From contig CM063106.1 of NCBI GenBank assembly GCA_031841125.1, forward strand, positions 14,632,001 to 14,696,000: 64,000 nt of DNA, written 5' to 3'. This document shows positions 21,637-29,349 of the stretch, one piece after another. Each line of letters begins with the position of its first letter. Within the stretch, counting starts at the first letter, position 1. Made by a program: the position numbers and the translations under genes. The DNA comes from Acanthococcus lagerstroemiae. Its lineage: Eukaryota > Arthropoda > Insecta > Hemiptera > Eriococcidae. The notes under the pieces were generated by a model. That model searched no databases and had not been told where the DNA came from. It was given only the letters and a program-made list of their open reading frames with translations.

Positions 21637-22453
21637 ATGCAGTCATTAGTTGAACTTGAAGCCAAAGAACTTCATAAACCTGTGATAAAAAAATTTCAGA
21701 AAAGAAAAATTATCACAAATGAAATCAATGAAATCTGGGCAGGTGATTTATTAATTATGTCCCAGTATTCAAAAGAAAATAGGGGTTATAAGTATATGTT
21801 AGTAGTTATTGACACCTTCTCAAAAGTACTCAGGATAAAACCCCTCAAGGAAAAAACAGGGAAAGAGGTTTCTCAAGCTTTTGAGAAAATTATTGAAGAA
21901 AGCGAATATGGTCCACCTAAAAAATTACATGTCGACAAAGGTACAGAATTTGTAAATTCAGTTTTTAAAAAATTAATGGGAAAATATAATATTTCATATG
22001 TATCACACAGAGAATGAGGAAAAATCAGCAATTGGTGAGAGAGTAAACAGAACCATTAATGGGATGTTGAGAATAATTTTTGAGATTCATAAGAATCATA
22101 AATGGGTTCCATTTATACCAGAGATATTGCACGAATATAATAATGTGAGGGTACATAGAACAATAGGAATGCGTCCTTGTGATGTGAATAAAACAAATGA
22201 ACAAGAAATTTTTCATAGAATGTATTCTTCAAGTTTCTCCACGCGACCAAAATTCAAGGAAGGAGATCGTGTGAGAATACCCAAAAAGAAAGAAACTTTT
22301 GAGAACAAGTATAAGAACAACTGGACAAGAGAAATATTTGTAGTTGACAAAGTATTCCACACAAACCCTCCCGTCTATTCTATTAAAGATTTGAAGGGTG
22401 AAGAAATTTTAGGTAAATTTTATCGCCAGGAACTTCAAAAAACAGTTTTCTAA
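21637..22453 (+). pseudogene. Retroviral-type (rve) integrase, frameshifted and N-terminally short
   Basis: The enzyme family inserts Polinton DNA into chromosomes. The first frame (21637-22017) carries the catalytic Asp in WAGDLL (residue 37) and in HVDKGTEF (residue 100). The second (21998-22453) carries the catalytic Glu in SAIGERVNRT (residue 14 of that frame) and an SH3/chromo-like tail with GDRVRIPKKK and FYRQELQK. A single frame change near 21998-22018 separates the second Asp from the Glu, so no complete DDE core is made unless ribosomes shift. The usual N-terminal zinc-binding region of about 60-70 residues is absent, and a stop lies just upstream of the first Met. It resembles the worm F54H12.3-type integrases. 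Confidence 0.9.
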
Positions 22454-22463
22454 AATTTTCTAC

Positions 22464-22473
22464 TATAAATATG
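22464..22473 (+). promoter_or_regulatory. TATAAATATG start signal (PLA2 gene)
   Basis: TATAAAT lies two bases from the ATG at 22471, 10 bp after the integrase stop. The following 21 bp are repeated, with a similar box, at 22855 inside the same gene. Confidence 0.6.
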
Positions 22474-23460
22474 AGTAAAAACTGTGGATTATCTAAAAGA
22501 GGTGGTGATATTGTGGATACAATTGGTAAATATGTACCATTTCCACTTCACTGGCCCGGATATAAAGCTCTTGGTCCTGGTTCGAATACAGACCTCGATA
22601 TTCAAAAAGGTGTAAAACTGAAAAATAAATTAGATGAAATAGCTATGGATCATGATGTAGATTATGCAAATACAGATGATCCTAATGAACGTGATTATGC
22701 TGATAACAGATTCACATGGCGAGCCTGGGAGCGTGTCAAAGATCCTAATGCTAAATTAGATGAAAAAATTCCAGCATATGTAGCAGTAAATTTAATGAAA
22801 TTAAAACAGAAGTTAGGTTTAGGAATTTATAAAAAATTTTATAATATAAATAATATGAGTAAAAACTGTGGATTAGGACAACATTTGCGATTACCTAATG
22901 AAATATTACCTAAAAAAGGTGAAGGATTTTATATTGATCGAAAAACCATAACCAATAATCAGAAAAAAGAAGGCAAAGGATTTCATATTGATCGAAAAAC
23001 TACAACCAATGATCTCCCAGAAATAATGAATTATTTGAATAATTTATATGTTAACAAACAGAAAAAAAAAGGTAAAGGATTTTATATTTATCGGGAAACA
23101 GCTATCAATGATCGAAAAAAAAAAGGTGAGGGTATCGAAGTAAGTAGATACATTAAATATCCTATCAATCCAGATAAGGAACAACTTGACAAAATTAATA
23201 TTGGTGTTGAGAAAGGGGTACCTGTTGTACTAAATTTAGGATACGAAAATTTAATCAGAACTAAAAATAGCACACAGAACGAAACATATTTACCTCTAAC
23301 AAAAGCACAAGTGAATCAAATTGAGACAGCAAAAACCAAGGGAAAAGGTTTAAAGCTAAAACTGAACAAAACACAACTGAAGCAGGTTAAAAATGGTGGA
23401 TTCTTCCCACCAGCTATCCTAGCAGGATTGGCTGCTATTGCAGCAGCTAAACTGCTGTAG
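22471..23460 (+). CDS. Minor virion protein with parvovirus-like phospholipase A2 domain
   Basis: Residues about 25-70 match the PLA2 module known from parvoviral VP1 and adintoviruses, which helps incoming particles leave endosomes. Visible are a calcium-loop-like YKALGPGSN (31-39) and the catalytic pair in MDHDVDYA (H61, D62). After residue 129, which is a second MSKNCGL start, come GLGQHLRLPNEI and three copies of a unit like KGKGFYIDRKT, then a globular part. The C-terminus is hydrophobic (GGFFPPAILAGLAAIAAAKLL region), like a membrane-active or mu/pX-type segment. The stop at 23458 appears premature, because the protein sense continues in another frame to 23924. Confidence 0.85.
   Translation: MSKNCGLSKRGGDIVDTIGKYVPFPLHWPGYKALGPGSNTDLDIQKGVKLKNKLDEIAMDHDVDYANTDDPNERDYADNRFTWRAWERVKDPNAKLDEKIPAYVAVNLMKLKQKLGLGIYKKFYNINNMSKNCGLGQHLRLPNEILPKKGEGFYIDRKTITNNQKKEGKGFHIDRKTTTNDLPEIMNYLNNLYVNKQKKKGKGFYIYRETAINDRKKKGEGIEVSRYIKYPINPDKEQLDKINIGVEKGVPVVLNLGYENLIRTKNSTQNETYLPLTKAQVNQIETAKTKGKGLKLKLNKTQLKQVKNGGFFPPAILAGLAAIAAAKLL
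22845..22857 (+). promoter_or_regulatory. Internal duplicated start signal
   Basis: ATATAAATAATATG precedes an in-frame Met (residue 129 of the PLA2 protein), and the next 18 bases repeat those at 22471 (both encode MSKNCGL). It probably starts a second, shorter product lacking the PLA2 domain, or marks the fusion point of two duplicated genes. Confidence 0.5.
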
Positions 23461-23924
23461 AAGTAGGTACTAAAATAGTAGAAACTGTAGGTAATTTAAT
23501 ATCAACCGCCAAGCAAGCAATTGATAATAAGAAAGCCAATGACGAGTTAGTAGAAGAGAGAAAACGTCGTAATGAAAAATTGGAGTACAAGTCTGGTGAA
23601 GGCATAGGACAATATCTACAAATACCTAACGAAGTTCTAAAGAAAAAGAGCGTTAAAAAAATAAAAAATGGCGTTAAAAAAAAATGCTATGGCGTTAAAA
23701 AAATAAAAAATGGCGTTAATGGTAGTATTCAAAAATGTTTAGGTGTTGAGAAAAATAAAAGAGGCGTTAAAAAAATAAAAAATGGCGTTAAAAAAAAATG
23801 TGTTGGCGTTAAAAAAATAAAAAAGAGCGTTAAAAAAAGAAAAATTGGAGGTGACATGATCACTCAACAAGTAATTAAAAAAATCTTAGATAATGAAAAA
23901 AAAAAAAATAACCATCAAGAATGA
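23451..23924 (+). pseudogene. Frameshifted continuation of the virion protein: basic repeat tail
   Basis: Directly after the stop of the PLA2 protein the sense continues in the -1 frame: TKIVETVGNLISTAKQAID, then a charged helix, then GIGQYLQIPNEVLKKK, which repeats the GLGQHLRLPNEILPKK motif of the upstream part. A highly basic region follows (about 23648-23850) made of repeats like GVKKIKNGVKKKC, suited to binding or condensing DNA like adenoviral core proteins (inference). There is no ATG near the start of this frame; the TTG at 23580 is not a credible initiator. I read it as the broken C-terminal half of the preceding gene, with natural frameshifting as the alternative. It ends at 23924, overlapping the protease gene. 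Confidence 0.7.
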
Positions 23925-24279
23925 CGCATTAACTAATTTTGAAATAGAAGCATATGCTGAAAAATTGCAAATACCTCATTTCAGAGGAGTTTTTATGCTT
24001 GATGAGCTACCACCAAAAATCAAAAAATATGAATGTGGAATTGTAAATTTAGACACTTCAGACCACTCTGGAACTCATTGGACTGCTTACTGTAAGAATG
24101 ATTCACAAGTTGATTTTTATGAACCGTTTGGTAACATTCCACCACCAGAATTAGTGAAATATTTTGGACAGTCTAGAATTACTTATAATTATACGCAGGA
24201 TCAAAAACTTGATGAAACAAATTGTGGTAGACGGTGCATAGAATATTTATTAAAAATTAAAAAAAAATACTATAAATGA
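23893..24279 (+). CDS. Adenain-like cysteine protease (capsid maturation protease)
   Basis: A C48/C5-type protease that processes capsid precursors in adenoviruses and Polintons. The 128 residues include the catalytic His in SGTHWTAY (about 57-64), the acidic partner in FYEPFG (Glu, as in adenoviral protease), a Gln-containing segment YTQDQKLDET and the Cys in TNCGRRCIEYL near the C-terminus. It is shorter than adenain (about 200) but typical of Polinton proteases. Its start lies in a 13-A run within the 3' end of the upstream frame, where slippage would change frame; there is no TATAAATG box, so it may be made from the upstream transcript or as a fusion. It overlaps the next gene by 4 bp. 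Confidence 0.9.
   Translation: MKKKKITIKNDALTNFEIEAYAEKLQIPHFRGVFMLDELPPKIKKYECGIVNLDTSDHSGTHWTAYCKNDSQVDFYEPFGNIPPPELVKYFGQSRITYNYTQDQKLDETNCGRRCIEYLLKIKKKYYK
24271..24278 (+). promoter_or_regulatory. TATAAATG start signal (penton-like gene)
   Basis: Exact TATAAATG, preceded by C as at 25014, with the start codon as its last three bases; it overlaps the protease stop. Confidence 0.65.
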
Positions 24280-24992
24280 AATATATAAATGGTTCTTACA
24301 GTATGCTTATGAGCGGTACAGATTCTGTTCTTTATCATGATTTTAGTGGAGTTGATGACATTATTAGACTCAACCCTAATAAAGAATGGGAAATTGGGTT
24401 AGAATCTTTCCACACATCTTATCGTTTTTTCAATATAACTGTAACTAAAAACAATTCACTTACTTTTTATAAGGAGGTGAACGAATTACCTACAACTATA
24501 GTACTTGATCCTGGTATTTATGAAGTAGCTGATATTATTAAATGTATACATGAAAGTAAACATGCTAGGGCTGCTAATATAACCTTGAAAATAAATAAAT
24601 ACGCTCATACCATAATAATGGGGAGTCCATCACATATAATAGATTTAAGAGATGTGACTTCTGTTGGTAATATATTGGGTTTTACTAAGCAAATTATACC
24701 AGCTGGAAAAGAAGTTGAATCTGATAGCCACGTTAAAATTTTTCCTATTGAAAGCATTAAGGGGATATGTAATGAATGTAATAACGGTAATGAAAAAATA
24801 CTTTTTTATTTTCCTATATCATCACTACCCGGAGAAAAAATAATCTATACACCAAATGAAACTCAATATTATAGAGTGAGAAATAAAGAAATAAGCGAGA
24901 TTGTATTAAACCTTTATGATCAGAATGGCAATCCACTTGAAAATAATGGTGAAACATATTGGGCATTTTTAATCATACGTGAAGTACGATAA
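24276..24992 (+). CDS. Penton-like minor capsid protein (single jelly roll)
   Basis: The 238 residues match the pattern of Polinton minor capsid proteins, which form the capsid vertices. An N-terminal stretch has LNPNKEWEIGLESF (about 32-45), which resembles the conserved opening of the family. It is followed by NNSLTFYKEV and LDPGIYEVADIIKCI, corresponding to the family's strand-turn-helix section. The remainder is beta-rich with no membrane segment. It lies immediately after the protease and 26 bp before the major capsid gene, the usual cluster order. The frame is intact. The fold is inferred from sequence pattern and position. Confidence 0.85.
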   Translation: MKYINGSYSMLMSGTDSVLYHDFSGVDDIIRLNPNKEWEIGLESFHTSYRFFNITVTKNNSLTFYKEVNELPTTIVLDPGIYEVADIIKCIHESKHARAANITLKINKYAHTIIMGSPSHIIDLRDVTSVGNILGFTKQIIPAGKEVESDSHVKIFPIESIKGICNECNNGNEKILFYFPISSLPGEKIIYTPNETQYYRVRNKEISEIVLNLYDQNGNPLENNGETYWAFLIIREVR

Positions 24993-25013
24993 TTAAAAAA
25001 AAAAAAAAAAAAC

Positions 25014-25021
25014 TATAAATG
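25014..25021 (+). promoter_or_regulatory. TATAAATG start signal (major capsid gene)
   Basis: Exact TATAAATG after an 18-base A run (24995-25012); the ATG at 25019 is part of the box. Confidence 0.65.
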
Positions 25022-26200
25022 AATGGTTACGAAAGTTTTGAATTAATAGAATTCTCCACTGCTAATAATATTGATATAAATAAAAAAGATGAGGAAATTA
25101 TAATTGAAATAAATACTCCTAATATTTGTACTTTACCTTGGAAAAGCGAGGTAGTTATAGCTGGTCGTCTGATAGTACGTGATAAAGACAAAAAAATTGC
25201 GAGTTTCGATCGTAGTACAGTACAAGTAATTAATAATGGGTTTCTCCACCTTTTCAGGCAAATTATTTATAGAATTTCTGATGTTCAGGTAGATATATTG
25301 GAGTATCCAGGTGTAGCCAGCACCATTAATGGTCTCGTTTCAATGTCCAAAACCACCAAGTATTCTAATGCAGGATGGAATCTAAATAATGATTACATGA
25401 ATGTTGATGCGAATGGTTACTTCAAAGTTGCATTACCTTTCGATATGTTTCTAGGTTTTGGAACTTATAAAGAAATTCTCTTTAATGTTAGTCAATCCTT
25501 GATACTAGCAAGAGAACAACATGGTGTTACAAATATGCTACAAGTTGACCCAAATTTAAAAGATTATACTGTGGAATTGAATCTGAAGTATATAACTTGG
25601 AGAATGCCAGTGGTGAAGCTTTCATTACAACTTGAAAAAGAAGTTTTACCATTGTTAAATAAAGACATACCAATTCGTATGAATTTTGAGCATTGGCAAT
25701 GTTTAAAGAAACCTGCTGGTAGTGTATCAGGAAAAGAATTTAGGTGGTCAATTCCTACAGATATTACATCACAATATGCTTTTGTAGTTTTCCAAAATAA
25801 AAGGAACAATGATCTCTTTGCTGATAAAAGTAAATTTGATCATTGTAATCCTTATGATGTACGTTTCAATGTCAATGGTTATGAATATCCTCGTCAGCAA
25901 ATGCGATTAAATTTTAATGAAAAGGATTCAGGAGCTTTATATACATATTTTAAAAATTACAATGGAAAAGACGATGTTTTAATTGATCTTGTGCAATTTG
26001 AAAAAGAATATACTATCTTTTGCTTTGATCTTACAGGACAACCTGACGCTCTACAAACAGATGTAGCCAATGTACAAATTATATTCTCATGGCGTGATGA
26101 TTTTCCTAATACAGCTGAAATATTTGTTCTTTTGAAACAACCTGTTTGTTATGAATACAAACCTATATCTAGAGCGGTTAGACCTGCTCCTAAAAACTAA
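25019..26200 (+). CDS. Major capsid protein (double jelly roll, hexon-like)
   Basis: This forms the bulk of the icosahedral shell in Polinton-type viruses. The 393 residues open with a beta-rich domain (NTPNICTLPWKSEVVIAGRL near 33-52) followed by NNGFLHLFRQIIYRISDVQVD (about 76-96). They continue with SMSKTTKYSNAGWN and a second beta-rich domain ending in VQIIFSWRDDFPNTAEIFVL and a short basic tail. The opening and the order of motifs resemble the C. elegans F54H12.2 protein family, recognised as Polinton capsid protein. Length is at the short end of the family. The frame is intact, an argument for recent activity. A poly-A stretch follows the stop. Confidence 0.88.
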   Translation: MNGYESFELIEFSTANNIDINKKDEEIIIEINTPNICTLPWKSEVVIAGRLIVRDKDKKIASFDRSTVQVINNGFLHLFRQIIYRISDVQVDILEYPGVASTINGLVSMSKTTKYSNAGWNLNNDYMNVDANGYFKVALPFDMFLGFGTYKEILFNVSQSLILAREQHGVTNMLQVDPNLKDYTVELNLKYITWRMPVVKLSLQLEKEVLPLLNKDIPIRMNFEHWQCLKKPAGSVSGKEFRWSIPTDITSQYAFVVFQNKRNNDLFADKSKFDHCNPYDVRFNVNGYEYPRQQMRLNFNEKDSGALYTYFKNYNGKDDVLIDLVQFEKEYTIFCFDLTGQPDALQTDVANVQIIFSWRDDFPNTAEIFVLLKQPVCYEYKPISRAVRPAPKN

Positions 26201-26229
26201 AAAAAAAAAAAAAATAAAAAAAATATTCT

Positions 26230-26243
26230 TATAAATAGGTATG
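26230..26243 (+). promoter_or_regulatory. TATAAATA start signal of the 34-aa gene
   Basis: TATAAATA ends 3 bp before an ATG at 26241. Its similarity to the boxes of the large genes is the main support that the small frame downstream is real. Confidence 0.5.
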
Positions 26244-26345
26244 CAATCAGAAAACAATTCAGAGAACAATTCAGAAAATAAATTCAACTGGATGTGTATT
26301 ATAATTTTCTGTTGGAATATTATCGAACAGGTGTTTAAAAAATGA
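26241..26345 (+). CDS. Small single-span membrane peptide (34 aa)
   Basis: This frame is too short for ordinary gene finding. The N-terminal 14 residues are a polar Ser-Glu-Asn repeat (QSENNSENNSENK). A hydrophobic span, WMCIIIFCWNII (about 17-28), and the charged tail EQVFKK follow. This predicts a one-pass membrane protein. It lies 40 bp after the major capsid gene on the same strand, is preceded by TATAAATA and ends before a hairpin. Small hydrophobic proteins are common in related viruses, but no homology can be claimed. Confidence 0.55.
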   Translation: MQSENNSENNSENKFNWMCIIIFCWNIIEQVFKK

Positions 26346-26385
26346 GAAAAAAGAAAAAGAAAAAAAAGACAGTCAAATAAGTATT

Positions 26386-26413
26386 ATTTTTATATGAAAA
26401 ATCATATAAAAAT
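26386..26413. terminator. AT hairpin between convergent genes
   Basis: A 12-bp perfect stem, ATTTTTATATGA (26386-26397) and its complement (26402-26413), encloses an AAAA loop. It sits between the end of the plus-strand block (26345) and the end of the minus-strand gene (26434), where transcripts from both sides must stop. A function as a two-way 3'-end signal is inference; AT-rich DNA can form such stems by chance. Confidence 0.4.
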
Positions 26414-26433
26414 ACATTATAACAACTTTAATA

Positions 26434-27219
26434 TTATTCATTTTCTTGAACTAATGTGGTTATGAAAGGTTTACTATTTTGAGCTTTCCCTTTTTCAGAA
26501 TCATTAAACATAGCTTCAACAATTTTAGAGACTTCTTTATCTCTACCTACACATAAAGAGTTCAAATTAGATTCTGTTGGAACAATATAATTTTCAATAC
26601 AACATGCTCTACTCTTTTTTAAAGAACCTACTACGTTTGATACAAAAGTAGGACAGAACACAAGCATAGAATACCATAAATCTGACATTACACCTCGTGT
26701 TTTACTATAAACTGTTTTAAATTCTTTTCTAAACTTTAATAAATTCTTATCAAATTCTACCTGAAATACACCTCTAGCTGTAAGTTGGATTGGTTCTTTA
26801 TGTAGTGGATGATTCTTTTCATCTAGAAACACTAAGAGATACTTACGTGCTGAAATATAGTCTGTATCTCCTTTTACCCAATAACCAGCAAAAGAGTAAT
26901 CATTTCGAGAAAGTCTGATAAGTTTAAGTTGGCGTCTAATGATTAAAATACGATTTTTATCGATAATCCTACCTTGAATTGATCCATCTCGAGTCTCAAT
27001 TGTGTGCGGTTTTGTATTTACAAAATGTTCTACACAGCTGGCACCTGAACATGACTCGTTGCAACTTTTTCTCCACTCACAAGACATCAAATTTTCATTA
27101 GACATCCAGAAGCCTACAGGTTCTTGATTAATCACTTTCACTGATGGTATCTTTTTAGATACACAATGTGTAGAGTCATCAAAATTAAAGTTATTGCTTT
27201 TACTTTCAATCATTTCCAT
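26434..27219 (-). CDS. Polinton protein of unknown function, 261 aa, minus strand
   Basis: This is the only clear gene of the element on the minus strand. It starts near the right terminal repeat with TATTATAAAATGG at the ATG and runs towards the capsid block. The frame is intact. The N-terminal third has five cysteines (CEWRKSCNESCSGASC, about 48-63), possibly a metal site. The middle is predicted beta-rich, with FAGYWVKGDTDYISARKYL and HPLHKEPIQLTARGVFQVEF, and the C-terminal third is helical. I do not recognise the family with certainty; the PLxxxPxQxTxxGxF pattern recalls small single-domain proteins of plasmids and phages, but this is a weak impression. Its terminal location and opposite direction suggest an early or regulatory/replication-accessory role (inference). 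Confidence 0.8.
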   Translation of the reverse strand: MEMIESKSNNFNFDDSTHCVSKKIPSVKVINQEPVGFWMSNENLMSCEWRKSCNESCSGASCVEHFVNTKPHTIETRDGSIQGRIIDKNRILIIRRQLKLIRLSRNDYSFAGYWVKGDTDYISARKYLLVFLDEKNHPLHKEPIQLTARGVFQVEFDKNLLKFRKEFKTVYSKTRGVMSDLWYSMLVFCPTFVSNVVGSLKKSRACCIENYIVPTESNLNSLCVGRDKEVSKIVEAMFNDSEKGKAQNSKPFITTLVQENE

Positions 27220-27250
27220 TTTATAATATATAATATTTTTTTTTTTTTTT

Positions 27251-27857
27251 AAACTAGGTTATCAATTTTCGATTTTTATTTTTTTATTTTTATTATTTTT
27301 TTTTTAGTATTAAGATTTCAAACAAAAATTATTTGAAATCCAAGTTAGAAAAAAAAGTGGTCTGATAAAAAATGGAAACTCGACCACTTTATATTACAAT
27401 ATCAATCTTTTAACACCAACACAAAAATGTGAACTTGGTTACAGAGAACAAAACTTACACACAAATGTGTTTTCAACAGCGAATGTACAAAAATGTGTTT
27501 TCAACATCGAATGTACAAAAATGTGAACTCGGTCTAGGATTATACAGAACTCACTCAGAAAAATGTTTTCAACAATGAATGCTCAGAGAGGTGAACTCGA
27601 TTCAGAGAGAACAATACTTACACAGAAATATGAACTCGTCTAGGATTATACAGAACTCACTCAGAAAAATGTTTTCAACAGTAAATTTACAGAAATGTGA
27701 ATTCAACAATGAATGCCCAGAAAAGTGATTTCAACAGAAAATTTACAGAAATGTGAACTCGATCAGAGAGAACAGAATTCACTCAGAAAAAATGTTTTCA
27801 ACAATAAATTTACAGAAATGTGAACTCGAGCCAGGATCATACCTTTCTATACTACTT
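27251..27857 (-). repeat. Right terminal inverted repeat of the Polinton
   Basis: This is the reverse complement of the left repeat, with the same two hairpins near 27308-27345 and 27355-27395. The outer part has extra internal repeats (for example GAACTCGATCAGAGAGAACA near 27755), so it is about 65 bp longer than the left arm. It ends in CTATACTACTT at 27847-27857. The following bases, AGGGTA, do not match those before the left end. Confidence 0.92.
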
Positions 27858-28960
27858 AGGGTACCTTTTCCCTTATTTCACATTTTGCGTCATACCACAA
27901 CTAAGAAGCGTTCCCATTCTCTGTTATTTCTGTGGCGTATTCTAGATGTGTACTTCTGTCGATTCCCGTAAACAATTTCGTTTTTTCGCTCTGCAGCAAA
28001 TTGAAGTTTGCTGACTTTGTGTACCTTTTCTCAGATCATATCACATTTGTATATTCATTGAATATGTATAGCATACACCTTAACAGTCGCGAGTTCATAA
28101 ATGTTTGAACTGTTGTTTGCGTATCGCCGGTCTCGCGTAAAACGAAACAGGTAAAGGCCTCAAGCTTAGACAAATCTCGCACTCGATAGATCTGGCGCGA
28201 GCAGTCAGATAATTTATTACTTAGCGCGAGGCCTCATGCAAGGACATGCTTTAGCTACCTTTAACGCTGGATCTAGAAGATCCCTTGTGCGGTGTACGTT
28301 CCTCTTGCAGCAATAGACTCTGTTCCTGGCTTCTGTCCGATCGTTAAGCCGAACGATCCAGTTCGTCGAACCTTAAATTTGAAAACAAAATCATTTTTCT
28401 TGGAATGATTCATCGCCACGATGGTGGGAAGTTGACCAGCCCAGGATGAGCGATCCCGTAAATAATTTCGTAGCGCGTTTTTACATCTTCTGTATTTGAG
28501 ATTGGCATTCCGAAACGTTAGATATTGATGATTCAGAAAAGAGCCATGTTCTGCTTGTACCGAATAACTGAAATACAAGCGAACATGGAAATACTTTTTG
28601 TTAAATTCAGCTCCGCTGTATGACATTTTTTTCTGAAGGCAACGAGGGAAGAGGGAGCAAGATGACTAGTTCTTAAATTCTCCGTAAATGAGGACAAAAA
28701 GCTCTTAGTTTGTTTCCCGCTCGTGAATTTTTTTATCATCGTGCAGGGAGGGAAAATCGCATCTCAAAAGGCCCCTTGCATCCATGTCCTGTTTACGCCA
28801 CATACCTGAGAATGTCAATGGATAGCACATTTGCTGTGTACCTTTCCTTCTCCCCAGGCCCGTGTTTCGATTTCTTCTGCATCGTTAGTGAAATAACTAT
28901 CTATCTATCCAACTATCTCGATGCCGAATGTTGGCGGTCGCGTTTTCTGACGCGCGACTT
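27858..28960. other. No supportable gene
   Basis: This is host DNA to the right of the Polinton. A minus-strand frame at 28273-28626 (117 codons) has no recognisable domain and no matching neighbour. The sequence shows no similarity to the left flank. Confidence 0.45.
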
Positions 28961-28964
28961 TCCT

Positions 28965-29333
28965 GAGCTGGTTAGTCGGGGTAGTTTGCCGTTGCTTTCC
29001 CCACGGTTTATTGCGTTAGAGTTTTCCTTCTCTGTGCCGAAGAGTGTGCAACCGCTGTTCGCTTACTAGCCACGTGTTTCACGACGTTCAGTAAGTTAGT
29101 CACAACATACACACGATAGTATCAGTCCTTTAGATCTGGTGGTACGAACTGGCCGGGAGTTACAGGGCGCGCTATCTTCCACCTCGATTGATACTGTAGT
29201 CGCAGTGTTCGCTAGGATGTTAGCGGGGGTATTCGAATATCGGATTTTTCCAGGCGTTGATGGGATTCGAACCCGAGACGCAAGGGTTACGGAGCGGGAA
29301 CGTTTACCACTTGGCCACACAGCGACGAAATAA
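28965..29333 (-). repeat. tRNA-derived SINE, copy 2 (best preserved)
   Basis: On the minus strand a tRNA-like head at about 29333-29255 has A-box TGTGGCCAAGTGG and B-box GGGTTCGAATCCC, followed by a body of about 290 bp ending near 28965. The body matches copy 1 over most of its length (for example TTCGCTTACTAGCCACGTGT in plus orientation in both). The head cannot be a functional tRNA gene, because no coherent acceptor pairing surrounds it and the body is repeated with it. Confidence 0.8.
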
Positions 29334-29349
29334 CTCTTTTCTAATTTTA

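Larger units (their letters stand above)
13099..27857 (+). mobile_element. Polinton/Maverick (adintovirus-like) virus-like transposon
   Basis: A 14.76 kb unit is bounded by inverted repeats starting AAGTAGTATAGAAAGGTATG. It carries the diagnostic gene set of Polintons: protein-primed PolB, packaging ATPase, integrase, adenain-like protease, and minor and major capsid proteins, plus a PLA2-type protein. Polintons are large eukaryotic DNA transposons whose capsid genes indicate a viral lifestyle; related animal elements are called adintoviruses. The expected 6-bp target duplication is missing: 13093-13098 and 27858-27863 do not match, and neither do the frames shifted by one base. PolB and the capsid genes are open, while the integrase and the PLA2/basic gene have frameshifts. 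This copy is probably recent but not autonomous. Confidence 0.92.

Noticed and set aside
23580..23924. Separate gene starting at 23580
   Set aside because: The first codon is TTG and the same frame reads sensibly upstream, so it is the continuation of the broken virion protein.
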